A stretch of 64,000 bases of DNA, taken from assembly GCA_023362775.1 (NCBI GenBank), contig JALMGJ010000005.1:62873463-62937462 (forward strand). The letters run 5' to 3'. The translations under genes and the position numbers were made by a program. Positions within the stretch are counted from its first letter, which is position 1, and each line of letters opens with the position of its first letter. Below the pieces are notes generated by a model. That model did no database searches. It saw only the letters and a list, made by a program, of their open reading frames with translations, and was not told the origin of the DNA. The stretch is from Charina bottae (Eukaryota > Chordata > Lepidosauria > Squamata > Charinaidae). Below, in pieces: positions 52,001 to 56,616 of this stretch.

Positions 52001-53824
52001 GGTCTGAGTATGCATTACCATGGTATCCACAGAGAATTCCCTACCTCTAAAGAAAAAGGTATCCTAGTCTAAGAGTTCTATCTTTAAAGTATGTATCTGT
52101 TAACACTGAATGGGGATGTCAAGACATCAATGCAAATTTTTTTCTAGAGAGTTTTATAAACATGTATCTTAAATTGACAACTGAAAAGACAGAATCAAGT
52201 TTAAGAGTACAATTAATGTTCAGTTCCATACTTGTACAAATCCACACACTTTTGCTCGGAAAAAAATTGATAGATACTATAGTAATATTTTTGGCTGGTA
52301 CTTTGTACTTGCCCTATGATAGCTGCAAAGAAACTTGACAGATGTTCTGTTTGTATATTATCATTACTGAAGCTGTGTAGAATTGCTAAAATTTTAATAA
52401 CTTGTTTAAAAGCAAATCTACTAGCAATCTGAAATGGAATGGATTTGCCATTTGAAAAGTAAAATACAAAAAGGTTGGAGAAAAAAATGGGGTGGGAAAG
52501 GAACAAGTGGGAAAGCAACTATTAAGATGTTGTAAAATGGAAATGGAAAATTCATTTGACAGAGTAAATTTTACTGAAAGATGATAACTCTGCTGGATAG
52601 AGCACTGCAAGATGACTTAATGTCCTATCATGGAAGTAACAATGATTGTATTCTTAGTACAATAGCTTTCAATTAAGCTATTGAAAATAAGCTTAATAGT
52701 ACCATATACACAATAGTGAAATATATAGATATAGATGCTGGCCACAGATGCTGGCGAAACGTTAGGAACCACAACTTCCAGAACACGGCCACACAGCCCG
52801 GAAGACCCACAACAGCCATCAATAGTGAAATAGTTTCACATTATCCTTACAACATGGATTTTTATTATTGGCCATGTAGCTTGATCTTTATTGGTACATA
52901 ATTTGCTGCACATATAATTTGCCCTTCTACTCATCATTAATGTGATTGAATAAAATCCTAGAAATCAAAATGTAGTATTCAGCAACAAAGTATTTTAGCA
53001 TTACAAATATTAAGCCTTCGTGAATATATGGTAGCAAATAAAAAGTTGTTCATAAGTTATAAATTCACACATTTCATACAGCATGGCCTTTCTAAAATGA
53101 GAGTTGGCAGCCAATTATAGCAACAGTTAAGACTACCAACTGTCGAACGAAAGGACGGCAGGTTGAGACCTGGAAGCACTGCGTAACGGGGTGAGCTCCC
53201 GTTCTCACCCAGCTCCTGCCAACCTAGCAGTTCGAAAGCACGTAAAAATGCAAGTAGATAAATGCAAGTAGATAAATAGGTACAACTCCGGTGGGAAGGT
53301 AACAGCGTTCCATGCGCCTCAGCATTTAGTCATGCTGGCCACATGACCACGGAAGCGTCTATGGACAATGCTGGCTCCCTTGGCCGAGAATTGGAGATGA
53401 GCACCACCCCCTAGAGCCAGATACAACTGGAAGGGGAAACCTTACTTATAGAGGAATATATTCCAGGATATATCTCAGTTTGGTAGTATTTAGTGCTAAG
53501 ATAGTTAACAAATACAATATAAAATAAGAATTATACTTGCTTATGTAATAGATTCCAGTTGGTGTCTTTGTTGAATGCTCAACTTTAGTTACAGTCATTA
53601 GTAAAGGAGTAGAATTAAATAGATACACCTTTTTTATCCTGCTGTCACAGTAGCAGTATTATATGAATTTATATTTGAATCAATACAGTTAATTCCCTAG
53701 TAAGATTTTTATCCAAATTTTCTTCTAGCAACTGCCACCTCCTTTACCAAGTAAAACACCGCCGCCGCCACCTCCAAAGACCACTCGGAAGCAAGCCTCT
53801 GTGGATTCTGGGATTGTCCAGTGA
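3422..53824 (+). CDS. DOCK1: DOCK1 (dedicator of cytokinesis 1), C-terminal part, eight joined exons
   Basis: The exons are 3422-3598, 8830-8913, 16453-16590, 24142-24287, 25522-25720, 30733-30883, 37937-38082 and 53729-53824. Joined, they read through about 378 codons to TGA with every junction GT-AG and phases matching (0,0,0,2,0,1,0). I recognise the product as DOCK1 (DOCK180): the first three exons are the end of the DHR-2 Rac guanine-exchange domain; exons 4 to 8 are the Ser-rich, Lys-rich and Pro-rich cytoplasmic tail. The tail has PPPLPLKG and PPPLPSKT, the PxLPxK type bound by the CRK SH3 domain, and ends in SVDSGIVQ. Known role of the family: with ELMO it activates Rac for engulfment, migration and myoblast fusion. 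Exons before the first lie upstream of the window. The family member is about 1,865 residues, so roughly one fifth is here. DOCK5 and DOCK2 were considered; the tail motifs and ending fit DOCK1 best. Confidence 0.96.
3599..5242. other. DOCK1 intron, no gene or clear repeat
   Basis: I found no recognisable repeat or coding segment. A few ATTACTAAT-type motifs recur near 3690-3790 without forming an array. Confidence 0.5.
5249..5294. repeat. (GACT)n microsatellite
   Basis: About eleven GACT units that sit at the 3' end of the minus-strand L2-like LINE, probably grown from its tail. Confidence 0.9.
5295..8140 (-). mobile_element. L2-like LINE, long broken copy
   Basis: Minus-strand fragments in order: an N-terminal RT piece (7451-6786, ending [20 protein letters not shown]), an RT core (6590-5889, [20 protein letters not shown] and YADD at 6357-6368, then [20 protein letters not shown]) and a C-terminal piece (5859-5485, [14 protein letters not shown]). 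The 3' UTR has AGCCGCCCAGAGTC and a TAAG tail. It is frameshifted in several places and dead. I assign it to the L2/CR1 (Jockey) group; the exact clade was not tested. The left 5' limit near 8140 is approximate. Confidence 0.8.
8141..8829. other. DOCK1 intron, no gene seen
   Basis: AT-rich intron just before exon b; nothing recognised. Confidence 0.5.
8830..8913 (+). CDS. DOCK1: DOCK1 exon b (DHR-2 lobe C)
   Basis: This exon has 28 codons in phase 0, acceptor CCATTAG, donor CAG|GTAAAT. It reads [18 protein letters not shown] and on to LIAWQ. It is a short helical piece of DHR-2 and too small to stand out as an open frame; I placed it by sequence continuity with exons a and c. Confidence 0.95.
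8914..11439. other. DOCK1 intron, no gene or clear repeat
   Basis: About 2.5 kb of AT-rich sequence. Around 10170-10260 there are repeated GATGCAGAT and ATGCAAAT-like words. The 72-codon frame at 10810-11028 has no recognised family. Confidence 0.5.
11440..11537 (+). mobile_element. Penelope-derived fragment with hammerhead-like core
   Basis: It shares GTCGAAGGCTTTCACGGCCG and the CTGAAGATGCCGGCCACAG segment with the copies at 40966-41227 and 61569-61717, with an internal deletion. CTGAAGA is at 11506-11512 and GAAA at 11533-11536. It is fused directly to a hAT MITE that has lost its left end. Confidence 0.55.
11538..11790. mobile_element. hAT MITE (GC-rich type), left end missing
   Basis: The right end is GAAAACTTTGGAAAGCCCTG, the terminal inverted repeat shared by the family. 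The body is GC-rich with repeats of AAAACCCGGAAGCGC-like words in both directions. No target duplication was found because the left end is replaced by the Penelope fragment. Confidence 0.7.
11791..12603. other. DOCK1 intron, no gene seen
   Basis: AT-rich intron with no recognised element. Confidence 0.5.
12604..12867 (-). mobile_element. tRNA-derived CORE-type SINE, main part (split by hAT)
   Basis: Reading the minus strand: GGTTAAGGCA, CTAGAAACCAGGAG, a B box-like GTTCTAGTCC, a MIR-like core TGACCTTGGGCCAGTCACT, then a tail with CTTGAGTTATTTATAAA and (AAAT)n. The 5' head continues at 13110 after a hAT insertion. Three other copies are at 27807, 43030 and 62030. Confidence 0.8.
12608..12651. 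repeat. (ATTT)n tail repeat
   Basis: About eleven ATTT units forming the A-rich tail of the minus-strand SINE. Confidence 0.9.
12868..13101. mobile_element. hAT MITE, complete, in a SINE
   Basis: It runs from CAGAGCTTTCCAAAC to GTTTGGAAAGCTCTG with an exact 8-bp target duplication CACTAGAG at 12860-12867 and 13102-13109. It is 234 bp and carries no coding capacity. The terminal sequence and 8-bp duplication are those of hAT transposons. It interrupts the head of the SINE at 12604. Confidence 0.92.
13110..13125 (-). mobile_element. CORE-type SINE head, displaced by hAT
   Basis: The reverse complement gives AGAGCTAGTTTGCTCTAGTG with the duplicated target, matching the 5' head of the copy at 43030. 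It confirms that the MITE came second. Confidence 0.75.
13126..15097. other. DOCK1 intron, no gene; one hairpin
   Basis: It includes 25-base inverted arms at 13557-13581 and 13624-13648 with one mismatch, and a telomere-like (TTAGGG) run of under three units at 13359-13376. Otherwise nothing recognised. Confidence 0.5.
15108..15442 (-). mobile_element. Sauria-type SINE, complete
   Basis: On the minus strand: an A box TGGCTCAGCGGG and B box GGTTCGAATCC from a tRNA, then AGCTCTTGCCAACCTAGCAA, and a 3' end with TAGAGTCGGACACGACTG, the part shared with BovB/RTE LINEs. It has a 10-bp target duplication TATCTCCATA at 15098-15107 and 15443-15452. It is well preserved. Confidence 0.92.
15815..16130. 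mobile_element. hAT MITE, complete, with three internal repeats
   Basis: Terminal inverted repeats CAGAGCTTTCCAAAC / GTTTGGAAAGCTCTG; 8-bp target duplication TTCTAAGT at 15807-15814 and 16131-16138. Inside, a 53-59-bp unit starting GGCACAAGGCAGGCACTAGG occurs three times (from 15891, 15944 and 16000). The copy at 12868 has one such unit. Confidence 0.92.
16453..16590 (+). CDS. DOCK1: DOCK1 exon c (end of DHR-2)
   Basis: This exon has 46 codons in phase 0, acceptor CATTTCAG and donor CTT|GTGAGT. It starts [20 protein letters not shown] and closes the exchange domain with a charged helix ([16 protein letters not shown]). The last residues (IRSL) differ from the mammalian IRIM type, a minor change. 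Confidence 0.95.
16591..17970. other. DOCK1 intron, no gene seen
   Basis: Nothing recognised. The frames around 16800-17150 overlap on both strands and show no family motif. Confidence 0.5.
17981..18306 (+). mobile_element. Sauria-type SINE, complete
   Basis: A tRNA-like head (ATGGCTCAGTGGTTAAGACG; B box GTTCAAGAC), the shared body and the GAGTCGGACACGACTG end. Target duplication ATTGGATATA at 17971-17980 and 18307-18316. The B box has changed from GGTTCGAATCC. Confidence 0.92.
18317..19004. other. DOCK1 intron, no gene seen
   Basis: AT-rich; nothing recognised. Confidence 0.45.
19005..21245 (+). mobile_element. RTE-clade LINE, 5'-truncated, split by a hAT MITE
   Basis: The translation runs from [10 protein letters not shown] through [42 protein letters not shown] with [20 protein letters not shown] and YADD at 20470-20481, to the end [12 protein letters not shown] and a short AATAAACAACAAA tail. 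Breaks: TAA near 19682, TGA near 20045, a frameshift near 20617 and TAG near 20941 where relatives have NQS (a CAG to TAG change). It is related to, but distinct from, the BovB at 436-2733. The 5' boundary is approximate. Confidence 0.85.
19725..19991. mobile_element. hAT MITE (GC-rich type) inside the RTE LINE
   Basis: CAGGGCTTTCCAAAG to TTTGGAAAGCTCTG, with target duplication CAGTAAGG at 19717-19724 and 19992-19999. It interrupts the codons for HASKV in the reverse transcriptase. The body is extremely GC-rich with repeated GGCGGC and ACACACC words. Confidence 0.92.
21246..23309. other. DOCK1 intron, no gene or clear repeat
   Basis: About 2 kb with no recognised element; AT-rich to about 22190, more balanced after. 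Confidence 0.5.
23310..23999 (+). mobile_element. L2-like LINE, 3' end, best-preserved copy
   Basis: A 5'-truncated copy with 170 open codons: [71 protein letters not shown], ending SWGWLAL and a stop. The 3' UTR has CCCGCCCAGAGTCCCTTGTA, GGGAGATGGGCGGGGAATAA and a (TAAA)n tail. It ends 140 bases before DOCK1 exon d. This is the C-terminal part of the family seen broken at 5295-8140. Confidence 0.85.
24142..24287 (+). CDS. DOCK1: DOCK1 exon d (Ser-rich linker)
   Basis: This exon has 48 codons plus two bases, acceptor TTTTTGTAG, donor GG|GTAAGC. It encodes [18 protein letters not shown] followed by a stretch dominated by serine ([20 protein letters not shown]) and PGSDG. About four residues in ten are serine. 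It is likely disordered and probably phosphorylated (inference). Confidence 0.95.
24288..25111. other. DOCK1 intron, no gene seen
   Basis: AT-rich intron; nothing recognised. Confidence 0.5.
25112..25310. repeat. Tandem duplication of about 99 bp, two units
   Basis: Both units start ACAGTGTGATT and end with CAACTGCAGTTCTACTGAAT followed by AAGCCATA and AGATGTT. Unit 1 is 25112-25210 and unit 2 25211-25310; the middles have diverged. Confidence 0.8.
25522..25720 (+). CDS. DOCK1: DOCK1 exon e (basic tail region)
   Basis: This exon begins with the third base of a split Gly codon and then has 66 codons; acceptor TTGTTCAG, donor ACT|GTAATT. It reads [18 protein letters not shown], then the Lys/Glu-rich [16 protein letters not shown], then [20 protein letters not shown]. 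The basic run corresponds to the family's phosphoinositide-binding stretch, as I recall it. It lies just right of a 99-bp tandem duplication in the intron. Confidence 0.95.
25721..27806. other. DOCK1 intron, no gene; one microsatellite
   Basis: AT-rich intron with a compound tetranucleotide repeat at 26785-26860. No other element recognised. Confidence 0.5.
26785..26860. repeat. (GATA)n(GACA)n microsatellite
   Basis: About five GATA units followed by about thirteen GACA units, a compound array of the type known in reptile and snake sex-chromosome repeats; length alone says nothing about location. Confidence 0.9.
27807..28047 (+). mobile_element. tRNA-derived CORE-type SINE
   Basis: Head GCCAGTTTGGTCTAATGG, TTAAGGCACCAGACTAGAAA, B box-like ATTCTAGTCC, core TGACCTTGGGCCAATCACT, tail ATAAAGGCGGGATAAAAAAA. 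This is the most complete plus-strand copy. Confidence 0.82.
28048..28542. other. DOCK1 intron, no gene seen
   Basis: AT-rich; nothing recognised. Confidence 0.45.
28543..28606. repeat. (ATCT)n microsatellite
   Basis: About sixteen units that abut the truncated Sauria SINE on its 5' side. Confidence 0.9.
28607..28813 (+). mobile_element. Sauria-type SINE, 5'-truncated
   Basis: It begins TTGCCAACCTAGCAATTCGA, so the tRNA-like head is missing, and runs to GAGACGGACACGACTGTGCA. Truncation is at the microsatellite boundary. Confidence 0.85.
28883..29241 (+). mobile_element. R2/R4-like LINE C-terminus, part 1 (zinc finger)
   Basis: The translation has [18 protein letters not shown], then [18 protein letters not shown], a C-x2-C-x8-H-x4-C zinc knuckle, then [20 protein letters not shown] and NQTDTVD. 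This is the region before the restriction-like endonuclease in R2/R4-type non-LTR elements. It stops at the Penelope insertion and resumes at 30235. The 5' limit, beside a 19-bp hairpin, is uncertain. Confidence 0.65.
29249..29806 (-). mobile_element. Penelope-like element: GIY-YIG endonuclease and 3' region
   Basis: On the minus strand: [20 protein letters not shown], then [19 protein letters not shown] and [25 protein letters not shown] with the following Arg and EH, and the Glu of REFLEAW, fit the GIY-YIG endonuclease that ends Penelope-like retroelements. Downstream are stops and a hammerhead-like core at 29299-29328. The reverse transcriptase is absent. It is joined tail-inverted to the segment at 29830. 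Confidence 0.8.
29830..30227 (+). mobile_element. Penelope-like element, inverted partner segment
   Basis: It repeats the end of the endonuclease and the 3' region in the opposite direction to 29249-29806 (starting in LEAWHSD). It ends GAGCTACAAATATTCTCTTC, a terminus also found at 38322. The hammerhead-like core is deleted: ACTGAAGAT joins directly to CCAAGGACTCC at about 30182. ACTGTGG at 29242-29248 and 30228-30234 is a likely target duplication for the whole insertion. Confidence 0.75.
30235..30310 (+). mobile_element. R2/R4-like LINE C-terminus, part 2 (endonuclease core)
   Basis: It reads [20 protein letters not shown] and NIRNY. The D...VIDVAVP pattern is the catalytic core of the restriction-like endonuclease. 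It continues the frame interrupted at 29241 (TDTV, then TVVVD). Confidence 0.6.
30311..30732. other. DOCK1 intron, no gene seen
   Basis: AT-rich; nothing recognised before exon f. Confidence 0.45.
30733..30883 (+). CDS. DOCK1: DOCK1 exon f (Pro/Ser-rich tail)
   Basis: This exon has 50 codons plus one base, acceptor CCCAATCAG, donor CCA|GTAAGT. It reads [20 protein letters not shown], then [20 protein letters not shown] and [10 protein letters not shown]. It is rich in proline and serine with several SP/TP sites. The intron before it contains the Penelope-in-R4 nested insertion. Confidence 0.95.
31009..31046. repeat. (AC)n microsatellite
   Basis: A CA-rich run with about fifteen uninterrupted units. 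Confidence 0.85.
31047..31622. other. DOCK1 intron, no gene seen
   Basis: AT-rich; nothing recognised. Confidence 0.45.
31623..34183 (+). mobile_element. L2-like LINE, long degenerate copy, split by a hAT MITE
   Basis: Decayed but ordered matches to the copy at 5295-8140: an RT piece around 32400-32770 ([20 protein letters not shown]), LFNIY|MKP interrupted at 32835, HQY..SLP near 33270, [12 protein letters not shown] words, [20 protein letters not shown] near 33640 and a tail ending AATAAATAAAC. The 5' part contains inverted 62-63-base arms (31623-31685, 31752-31813). Confidence 0.7.
32836..33223. mobile_element. hAT MITE (GC-rich type) inside the L2-like LINE
   Basis: CATAGCTTTCCAAAC to GTTTCGAAAGCCCTG; target duplication ATCTACAT at 32828-32835 and 33224-33231. 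At 388 bp it is the longest copy, with many AAAAACCxGGAAGCGC words in both directions. Confidence 0.9.
34184..35313. other. DOCK1 intron, no gene seen
   Basis: About 1.1 kb with a GA-rich patch at 34500-34570; nothing recognised. Confidence 0.5.
35330..35844 (-). mobile_element. Unclassified 515-bp retrotransposed insertion
   Basis: It is flanked by a perfect 16-bp duplication GAAACTATAAAAGTCA at 35314-35329 and 35845-35860. At its left is a (TCAA)n run followed by TTTTTTATTTCGGTCATAGA, so on the minus strand it ends in a (TTGA)n tail, as a 5'-truncated LINE would. No coding segment is visible. The strand is inferred from the tail. Confidence 0.65.
35861..36757. other. DOCK1 intron, no gene seen
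   Basis: Nothing firmly recognised. A CTACAAATTCCAGAATTCCC word near 35889 resembles a common squamate interspersed repeat but is too short to call. Confidence 0.45.
36768..37109 (+). mobile_element. Sauria-type SINE, complete
   Basis: An intact A box TGGCTCAGCGGG and B box GGTTCGAATCC, a full body and the GAGTCGGACACGACTG end; target duplication TATAATAGTA at 36758-36767 and 37110-37119. It is nearly identical in sequence to the copy at 15108-15442 and looks young. Confidence 0.93.
37120..37936. other. DOCK1 intron, no gene seen
   Basis: Nothing recognised before exon g. Confidence 0.5.
37937..38082 (+). CDS. DOCK1: DOCK1 exon g (first CRK-binding motif)
   Basis: This exon has two bases completing an Asn codon, then 48 codons; acceptor TTTTCAG, donor AGA|GTAAGT. 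It contains [20 protein letters not shown], in which PPPLPLK is the first CRK SH3-type motif. It ends [11 protein letters not shown]. As I recall, mammalian DOCK1 has a run of six or so prolines at that end; here it is broken to TSPPVP. Confidence 0.95.
38322..38598 (-). mobile_element. Penelope-derived insertion with hammerhead-like core
   Basis: It matches the 3' region of the element at 29249-30227 but has no endonuclease. It is bounded by a 10-bp target duplication AATGGCATTT (38312-38321, 38599-38608). On the minus strand CTGAGGA is at 38430-38424 and GAAA at 38404-38401, with TTGCC/GGCAA between them able to pair. Confidence 0.75.
38609..40059. other. DOCK1 last intron, first part
   Basis: No gene. 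A segment at about 39392-39465 carries GGGGAATTCTGGGAGTTGAA and GTTGAGAAACACTG, which look like one end of a common squamate repeat, possibly a hAT-type element; the other end was not found. Confidence 0.45.
40060..41340 (+). mobile_element. Old L2-like LINE 3' region, interrupted
   Basis: Weak translated matches: [19 protein letters not shown] and, in another frame, [16 protein letters not shown], aligning with the [15 protein letters not shown] and tail regions of the copy at 23310. It resumes after the Penelope insertion (41239) with TTGTTGTAAGCTGTGTTAAG and an AATAAATAAAT tail. It is much older than the 23310 copy. Confidence 0.55.
40966..41227. mobile_element. Penelope-derived insertion, perfect 107-bp inverted repeat
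   Basis: Arms 40964-41070 and 41088-41194 are exact reverse complements around a 17-base spacer. Then follows GAACTCCGGCCGTGAAAGCC and TTCGACA. A 12-bp target duplication TTCATTGTTATG is at 40955-40966 and 41228-41239. Each arm carries CTGAAGA and GAAA (41104-41134 on plus; 41024-41054 on minus). Perfect arms point to a recent insertion or gene conversion. Confidence 0.85.
41341..41989. other. DOCK1 last intron, no gene seen
   Basis: Nothing recognised. Confidence 0.4.
42585..42711. repeat. Perfect 56-bp inverted repeat, possibly Penelope-derived
   Basis: Arms 42585-42640 and 42656-42711 are exact reverse complements with a 15-base spacer GCTCCTTATCCAAGG. The inner arm ends carry GAAACGTTTCC, which in Penelope elements follows the hammerhead stem II. 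No coding. Confidence 0.75.
43030..43279 (+). mobile_element. tRNA-derived CORE-type SINE
   Basis: GAGCCAGTTTCGTCTAGTGG, CTAGAAACCAGGAG, GTTCTAGTCCCGCC, TGACCCTGGGCCAGTCACT and a tail ATAAAGGCGGGATGAAAATT with (AAAT)n. The GGTCTAATGG box is changed to CGTCTAGTGG. Confidence 0.82.
43462..44531 (-). mobile_element. RTE-clade LINE, 5'-truncated, RT lacking YADD
   Basis: A 369-codon minus-strand frame (44575-43466) encodes the RT C-terminal half: [58 protein letters not shown], ending TKSRKRLNE and an AATAAACAAC tail. About 47 residues between KAGVK and TKIMA, including the YADD box, are missing in frame, so it cannot be an active polymerase. Target duplication TGACAGGCAGCAG / TGACAAGCAGCAG (43449-43461, 44532-44544). 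The first residues of the frame are host sequence. Confidence 0.88.
46074..46449 (+). mobile_element. Probable solo LTR
   Basis: It starts TGTCAGG, ends CA, has a poly(A) signal in TTAATAAAGACTTCTTCCAC near 46368, and is flanked by CACAT at 46069-46073 and 46450-46454. No internal retroelement genes are next to it. The family is not identified and the short duplication could arise by chance. Confidence 0.45.
46455..48735. other. DOCK1 last intron, no gene; one LINE tail
   Basis: At about 46670-46712 there is GGGAGATGGGCGGTTATATA with an A-rich tail, a short L2-like 3' end. The rest is AT-rich with no recognised element; a small (AC)n lies near 48147-48171. Confidence 0.5.
48818..48905 (+). 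mobile_element. 5S rRNA-derived SINE fragment
   Basis: GAAGCTAAGCAGGGTC, GTTAATATTTGGAAGGGACC match the internal promoter region of 5S rRNA, degraded. A second shorter match (GCTTGGAAGCTAAGTAAGTC) lies at 48758-48777. The hAT MITE at 48906 cuts it on the right. It is a SINE remnant, not a 5S gene. Confidence 0.6.
48906..49198. mobile_element. hAT MITE, inverted relative to 12868 and 15815
   Basis: CATAGCTTTCCAAAC to AAAAGTTTGGAAAGCTCTA, carrying two copies of the internal unit (reverse complement of GGCACAAGGCAGGCACTAGG). The right terminal base is changed and I could not find a clean 8-bp duplication. Confidence 0.82.
49199..52710. other. DOCK1 last intron, 3.5 kb without recognised features
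   Basis: This is the longest stretch of the window free of recognised repeats. It is AT-rich, with no credible coding segment. Conserved non-coding elements cannot be judged from one sequence. Confidence 0.5.
52724..52819 (+). mobile_element. Penelope-derived short insertion
   Basis: It matches the right arm of the 40966-41227 insertion from GATGCTGGCCACAGATGCTG to CCACAACAGCCAT. Target duplication CAATAGTGAAATA (13 bp) at 52711-52723 and 52820-52832. It begins just inside the hammerhead core, so CTGA is missing. Confidence 0.8.
53115..53442 (+). mobile_element. Sauria-type SINE, diverged copy
   Basis: The body (CCAACCTAGCAGTTCGAAAG, AGCACCACCCCCTAGAGCCA) is clear; the tRNA head is degraded (GGTTGAGACC for the B box), and a 16-bp GCAAGTAGATAAAT repeat is present. 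It lies 290 bases before the last exon's acceptor. Confidence 0.85.
53729..53824 (+). CDS. DOCK1: DOCK1 last coding exon and stop
   Basis: This exon has 31 codons and TGA at 53822-53824; acceptor TTCTTCTAG. It reads [20 protein letters not shown] and [18 protein letters not shown] is the second CRK-type motif. It is separated from exon g by 15.6 kb of repeat-rich intron, by far the longest intron in the window. Confidence 0.96.
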   Translation, partial: QLPPPLPSKTPPPPPPKTTRKQASVDSGIVQ

Positions 53825-54751
53825 AGAAGAAAAGATACCTTGAAAGACTAAGTTGTAAAATGTCTATGTCTTAAATATGTTTAAACTGTTTGCAATATTT
53901 TACACCATCCCAAATCAACAACATGAAACATGAATTGCAATGATTCTCACATTGCAACAGTTATTGATATCTCTAAGTAAGGTTACAAAACTATTGAACT
54001 GGACTGCATTCCAAAGCAACCATGAGCTGTTTTTTAACTATTGTTCTGAACAGGTTCTAGAACAATCAAAATATAGTTAAGAAATTGCATTTGCGTCTTT
54101 ATTGTTGCATTGGCATATGTAAGCCTTATGAAAAGAATTGTCCTAATGCTTGCAATGTACTTTAGTATTATAGCTATATAATCTTTTACATTAAAGTATT
54201 AGGAAAACCACTTATCATGCTCTGGGCTTACATTAGTGTTGATCTCTCATGCATTGATTGGTCTTCATTCAATCAATCATTGGCTAAACTAGTTTTTGCT
54301 TATATTTTAGTGCAGAATATATTTTAGGCTCCTGGGCAGGCATTAATTTATAGGGAATATTATCTTATCTGCAAATGTAGAAGTCTAAAAATATATAAGG
54401 ACAAAAATGATGCTTTTGGGACAAACAAAATCAATCTTAACATTTGTATTTGATTCACAGTTGTGTCACTATGTACAGACATTATGTATATATTATGGTC
54501 TTACAGTGTCTTTAGTTTCCTCATCCTGCTTTTAAGTAATAAGTATATAGTGTATCTTCAAATGTGTTATGGTGTTTTAAATATTGATAACTGTTAAAAA
54601 TATATTACAAGCCTAACAGAGTAATTAAGCTCTGAAAATATTATGAAGAAAATCAGAAAAGAAACTAACTTTTTTTAAAATGTCACTGTAACTTTTTAAA
54701 ATCATTTACAAATTTTATAACCTTAACAATTGTTTTAACATTTCTCTGCCA

Positions 54752-54757
54752 AATAAA
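54752..54757 (+). promoter_or_regulatory. DOCK1: Polyadenylation signal AATAAA (DOCK1, proximal)
   Basis: A canonical hexamer 930 bases after the stop, 39 bases before a second one. Confidence 0.6.
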
Positions 54758-54790
54758 GGAATCTTTTAAAGTATTTCCTCTTTCTAAGAA

Positions 54791-54796
54791 AATAAA
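54791..54796 (+). promoter_or_regulatory. DOCK1: Polyadenylation signal AATAAA (DOCK1, distal)
   Basis: A second canonical hexamer. It is followed about 25 bases on by GTGTTTATATTTGTTT, a plausible downstream GU/U-rich element, so I prefer it as the main site. Confidence 0.65.
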
Positions 54797-54815
54797 AATA
54801 CTGGTTACTTTAGAA

Positions 54816-56039
54816 CCTGTGTTTATATTTGTTTATTGGCTTAAAGTCGGTAATATGAATTTTCTTAATGTCCGAAGATTTGTAACTACAAATGGACTTG
54901 GTTTGCCTGGATCCAAAGAGGGGATTAGCTGTGAGATGCACTTGGCTTAAGAACAGGGCCTCCAATTGATTTGAATACCTTCTCAACCCCTGCTACTACA
55001 TCCTGCCAGATTCAGGATTCTGGATCAGTCAGGAATGACATTTGAGGAGATTCAGTTTTATGCAGGAAGACTCCAGAAAGCACATTCTCAATACGTTTAT
55101 AGGCAGTAGTGTAAGTTTACCCTTAGACCAAATACTCAACAAAGAAACCCTGGGTACAGGGTCTTGCCAAACAGTTGTTGGGGAAAGAAATGAAGAGTTA
55201 TTAAATAACTGTGCATATTATATGAGTTTCCTGTATTTGCATGAGGAATGTACACACAACAAGCATACATCTCCCATGTTAGCACGTGGAAAATAGGAGG
55301 TCAGTTTTCCAAAGGAAGATGATGCTGGACTATTCTGTCCTGTACTTACACACAATTACTATAGACGGCCAGAGGATAATTATATAGCAGAATGCAATCT
55401 AATAAAGTTATACATAGTGTTATAAAGTTGCTGACAGGGCTGACTCCTTAGGTGAACAATTTGAGACTTAAGGCACAGACCTGACTATTGATTGCTGACA
55501 TCTACATATATGCTTGACAAGGCCAAGTTTATGTTGTATTAATTATCTAGCAAGTATTATGTCCTGATGGGTTTTGTTCAGCTCAGTAGGCCAATTCTTT
55601 CACCATCATAGTTACAAACCTCATTTTGTTATGACCCAGATAGATTGCACAACATCCTTCCCTATTCCTATTATCCTTAAGGGGGGGGGAACCTTCCATT
55701 GGCATCAATGGCTACTTCTTTTTCAAGGCTAATTGAAAAATATGTGGCTGTGATCAGGGGTGGGGGAACTTTAGTTGGATCTCTGCTGATAACGCAAGGG
55801 ATAAATTTTCTATCCCACTTGCTGCTGAAAATTGTCCCACATCCTGGTATTAATGTAAAGAAAAGAAAAAAACCTGAGCAATCCTTACTACTAGTAGTTT
55901 TATTTATAATGCTACTACTATTGGCTCCCTCGGGCATTTGGACTGGGTGGCTAAGCAAGCTCTGTGGTTGATTAGTTTTATTCCTGTTTTTCTGTGTTGT
56001 AAATTGGGAATGATTCTTTTCGGCCTCAAAAATTTGTTA
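54816..56039. other. Intergenic, no gene seen
   Basis: Downstream of DOCK1. I looked for a neuropeptide S gene, the expected next gene in mammals, and saw nothing like it. The frames at 55042-55296 and 55699-55971 show no family motif. Confidence 0.5.
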
Positions 56040-56142
56040 TGTGGATTATTGATTGAATTTTACTGTTTTGGTTTTAAGTCTTTGTATGCTGCCAAAGTCA
56101 TTGCTATGAGATGGGCAGCCATATAAATTGTTTAAATAAATA
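56040..56142 (+). mobile_element. L2-like LINE 3' tail
   Basis: GCTATGAGATGGGCAGCCAT followed by ATAAATTGTTTAAATAAATA, the 3' UTR signature of the family. The left limit is a guess. Confidence 0.5.
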
Positions 56143-56616
56143 AATGCACATGCATACAGACCTACAAACTACTATAACTACTACCTACTAGAGATATGAA
56201 TCAATTCAATGGGGAATTAAGAACAGATTTTTCTTCATTTGCAGCAAAGCAAATGAGTTTAATCTACTCTCTTCTAAATCAAACCATCATCACCACCACC
56301 ACCACCACCATGAAGCTTTGATCTGCCTGGTATGCTTCTCCAGACTTCTGGTATACCATAACAGATGTTGCTATAGCAGCTGTGCCCTACACCTAAAAGT
56401 GTTTGTGATTTGTGGAAAATACCAAGGTGACGAGAGGAAGAAGGAGAATTGGATTCTTTGACTGACAAATCTGTCCTAATGTCAAAGAGACATTTGTGAG
56501 TCTCAGAAACCATGAGTCTTCTCAGTCGCATCTTTTCCCCCCACTTTTAATTTTTTTTTATGCTAAACAAATTAACAGAAGGAACATAAGTACATACAAC
56601 TGTATTAATAAAATGA

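Larger units (their letters stand above)
53825..54815 (+). other. DOCK1: DOCK1 3' untranslated region
   Basis: This AT-rich stretch follows the DOCK1 stop and has no interspersed repeat that I recognise, unlike the DNA on both sides. The end is placed about 20 bases after the second AATAAA, before a GT/T-rich stretch. An earlier ATTAAA near 54189 could give a shorter transcript. The exact cleavage point is inferred. Confidence 0.65.

Noticed and set aside
55042..55971. Possible downstream gene (neuropeptide S expected after DOCK1 in mammals)
   Set aside because: No signal peptide or recognisable neuropeptide sequence found; the frames are isolated and unremarkable.
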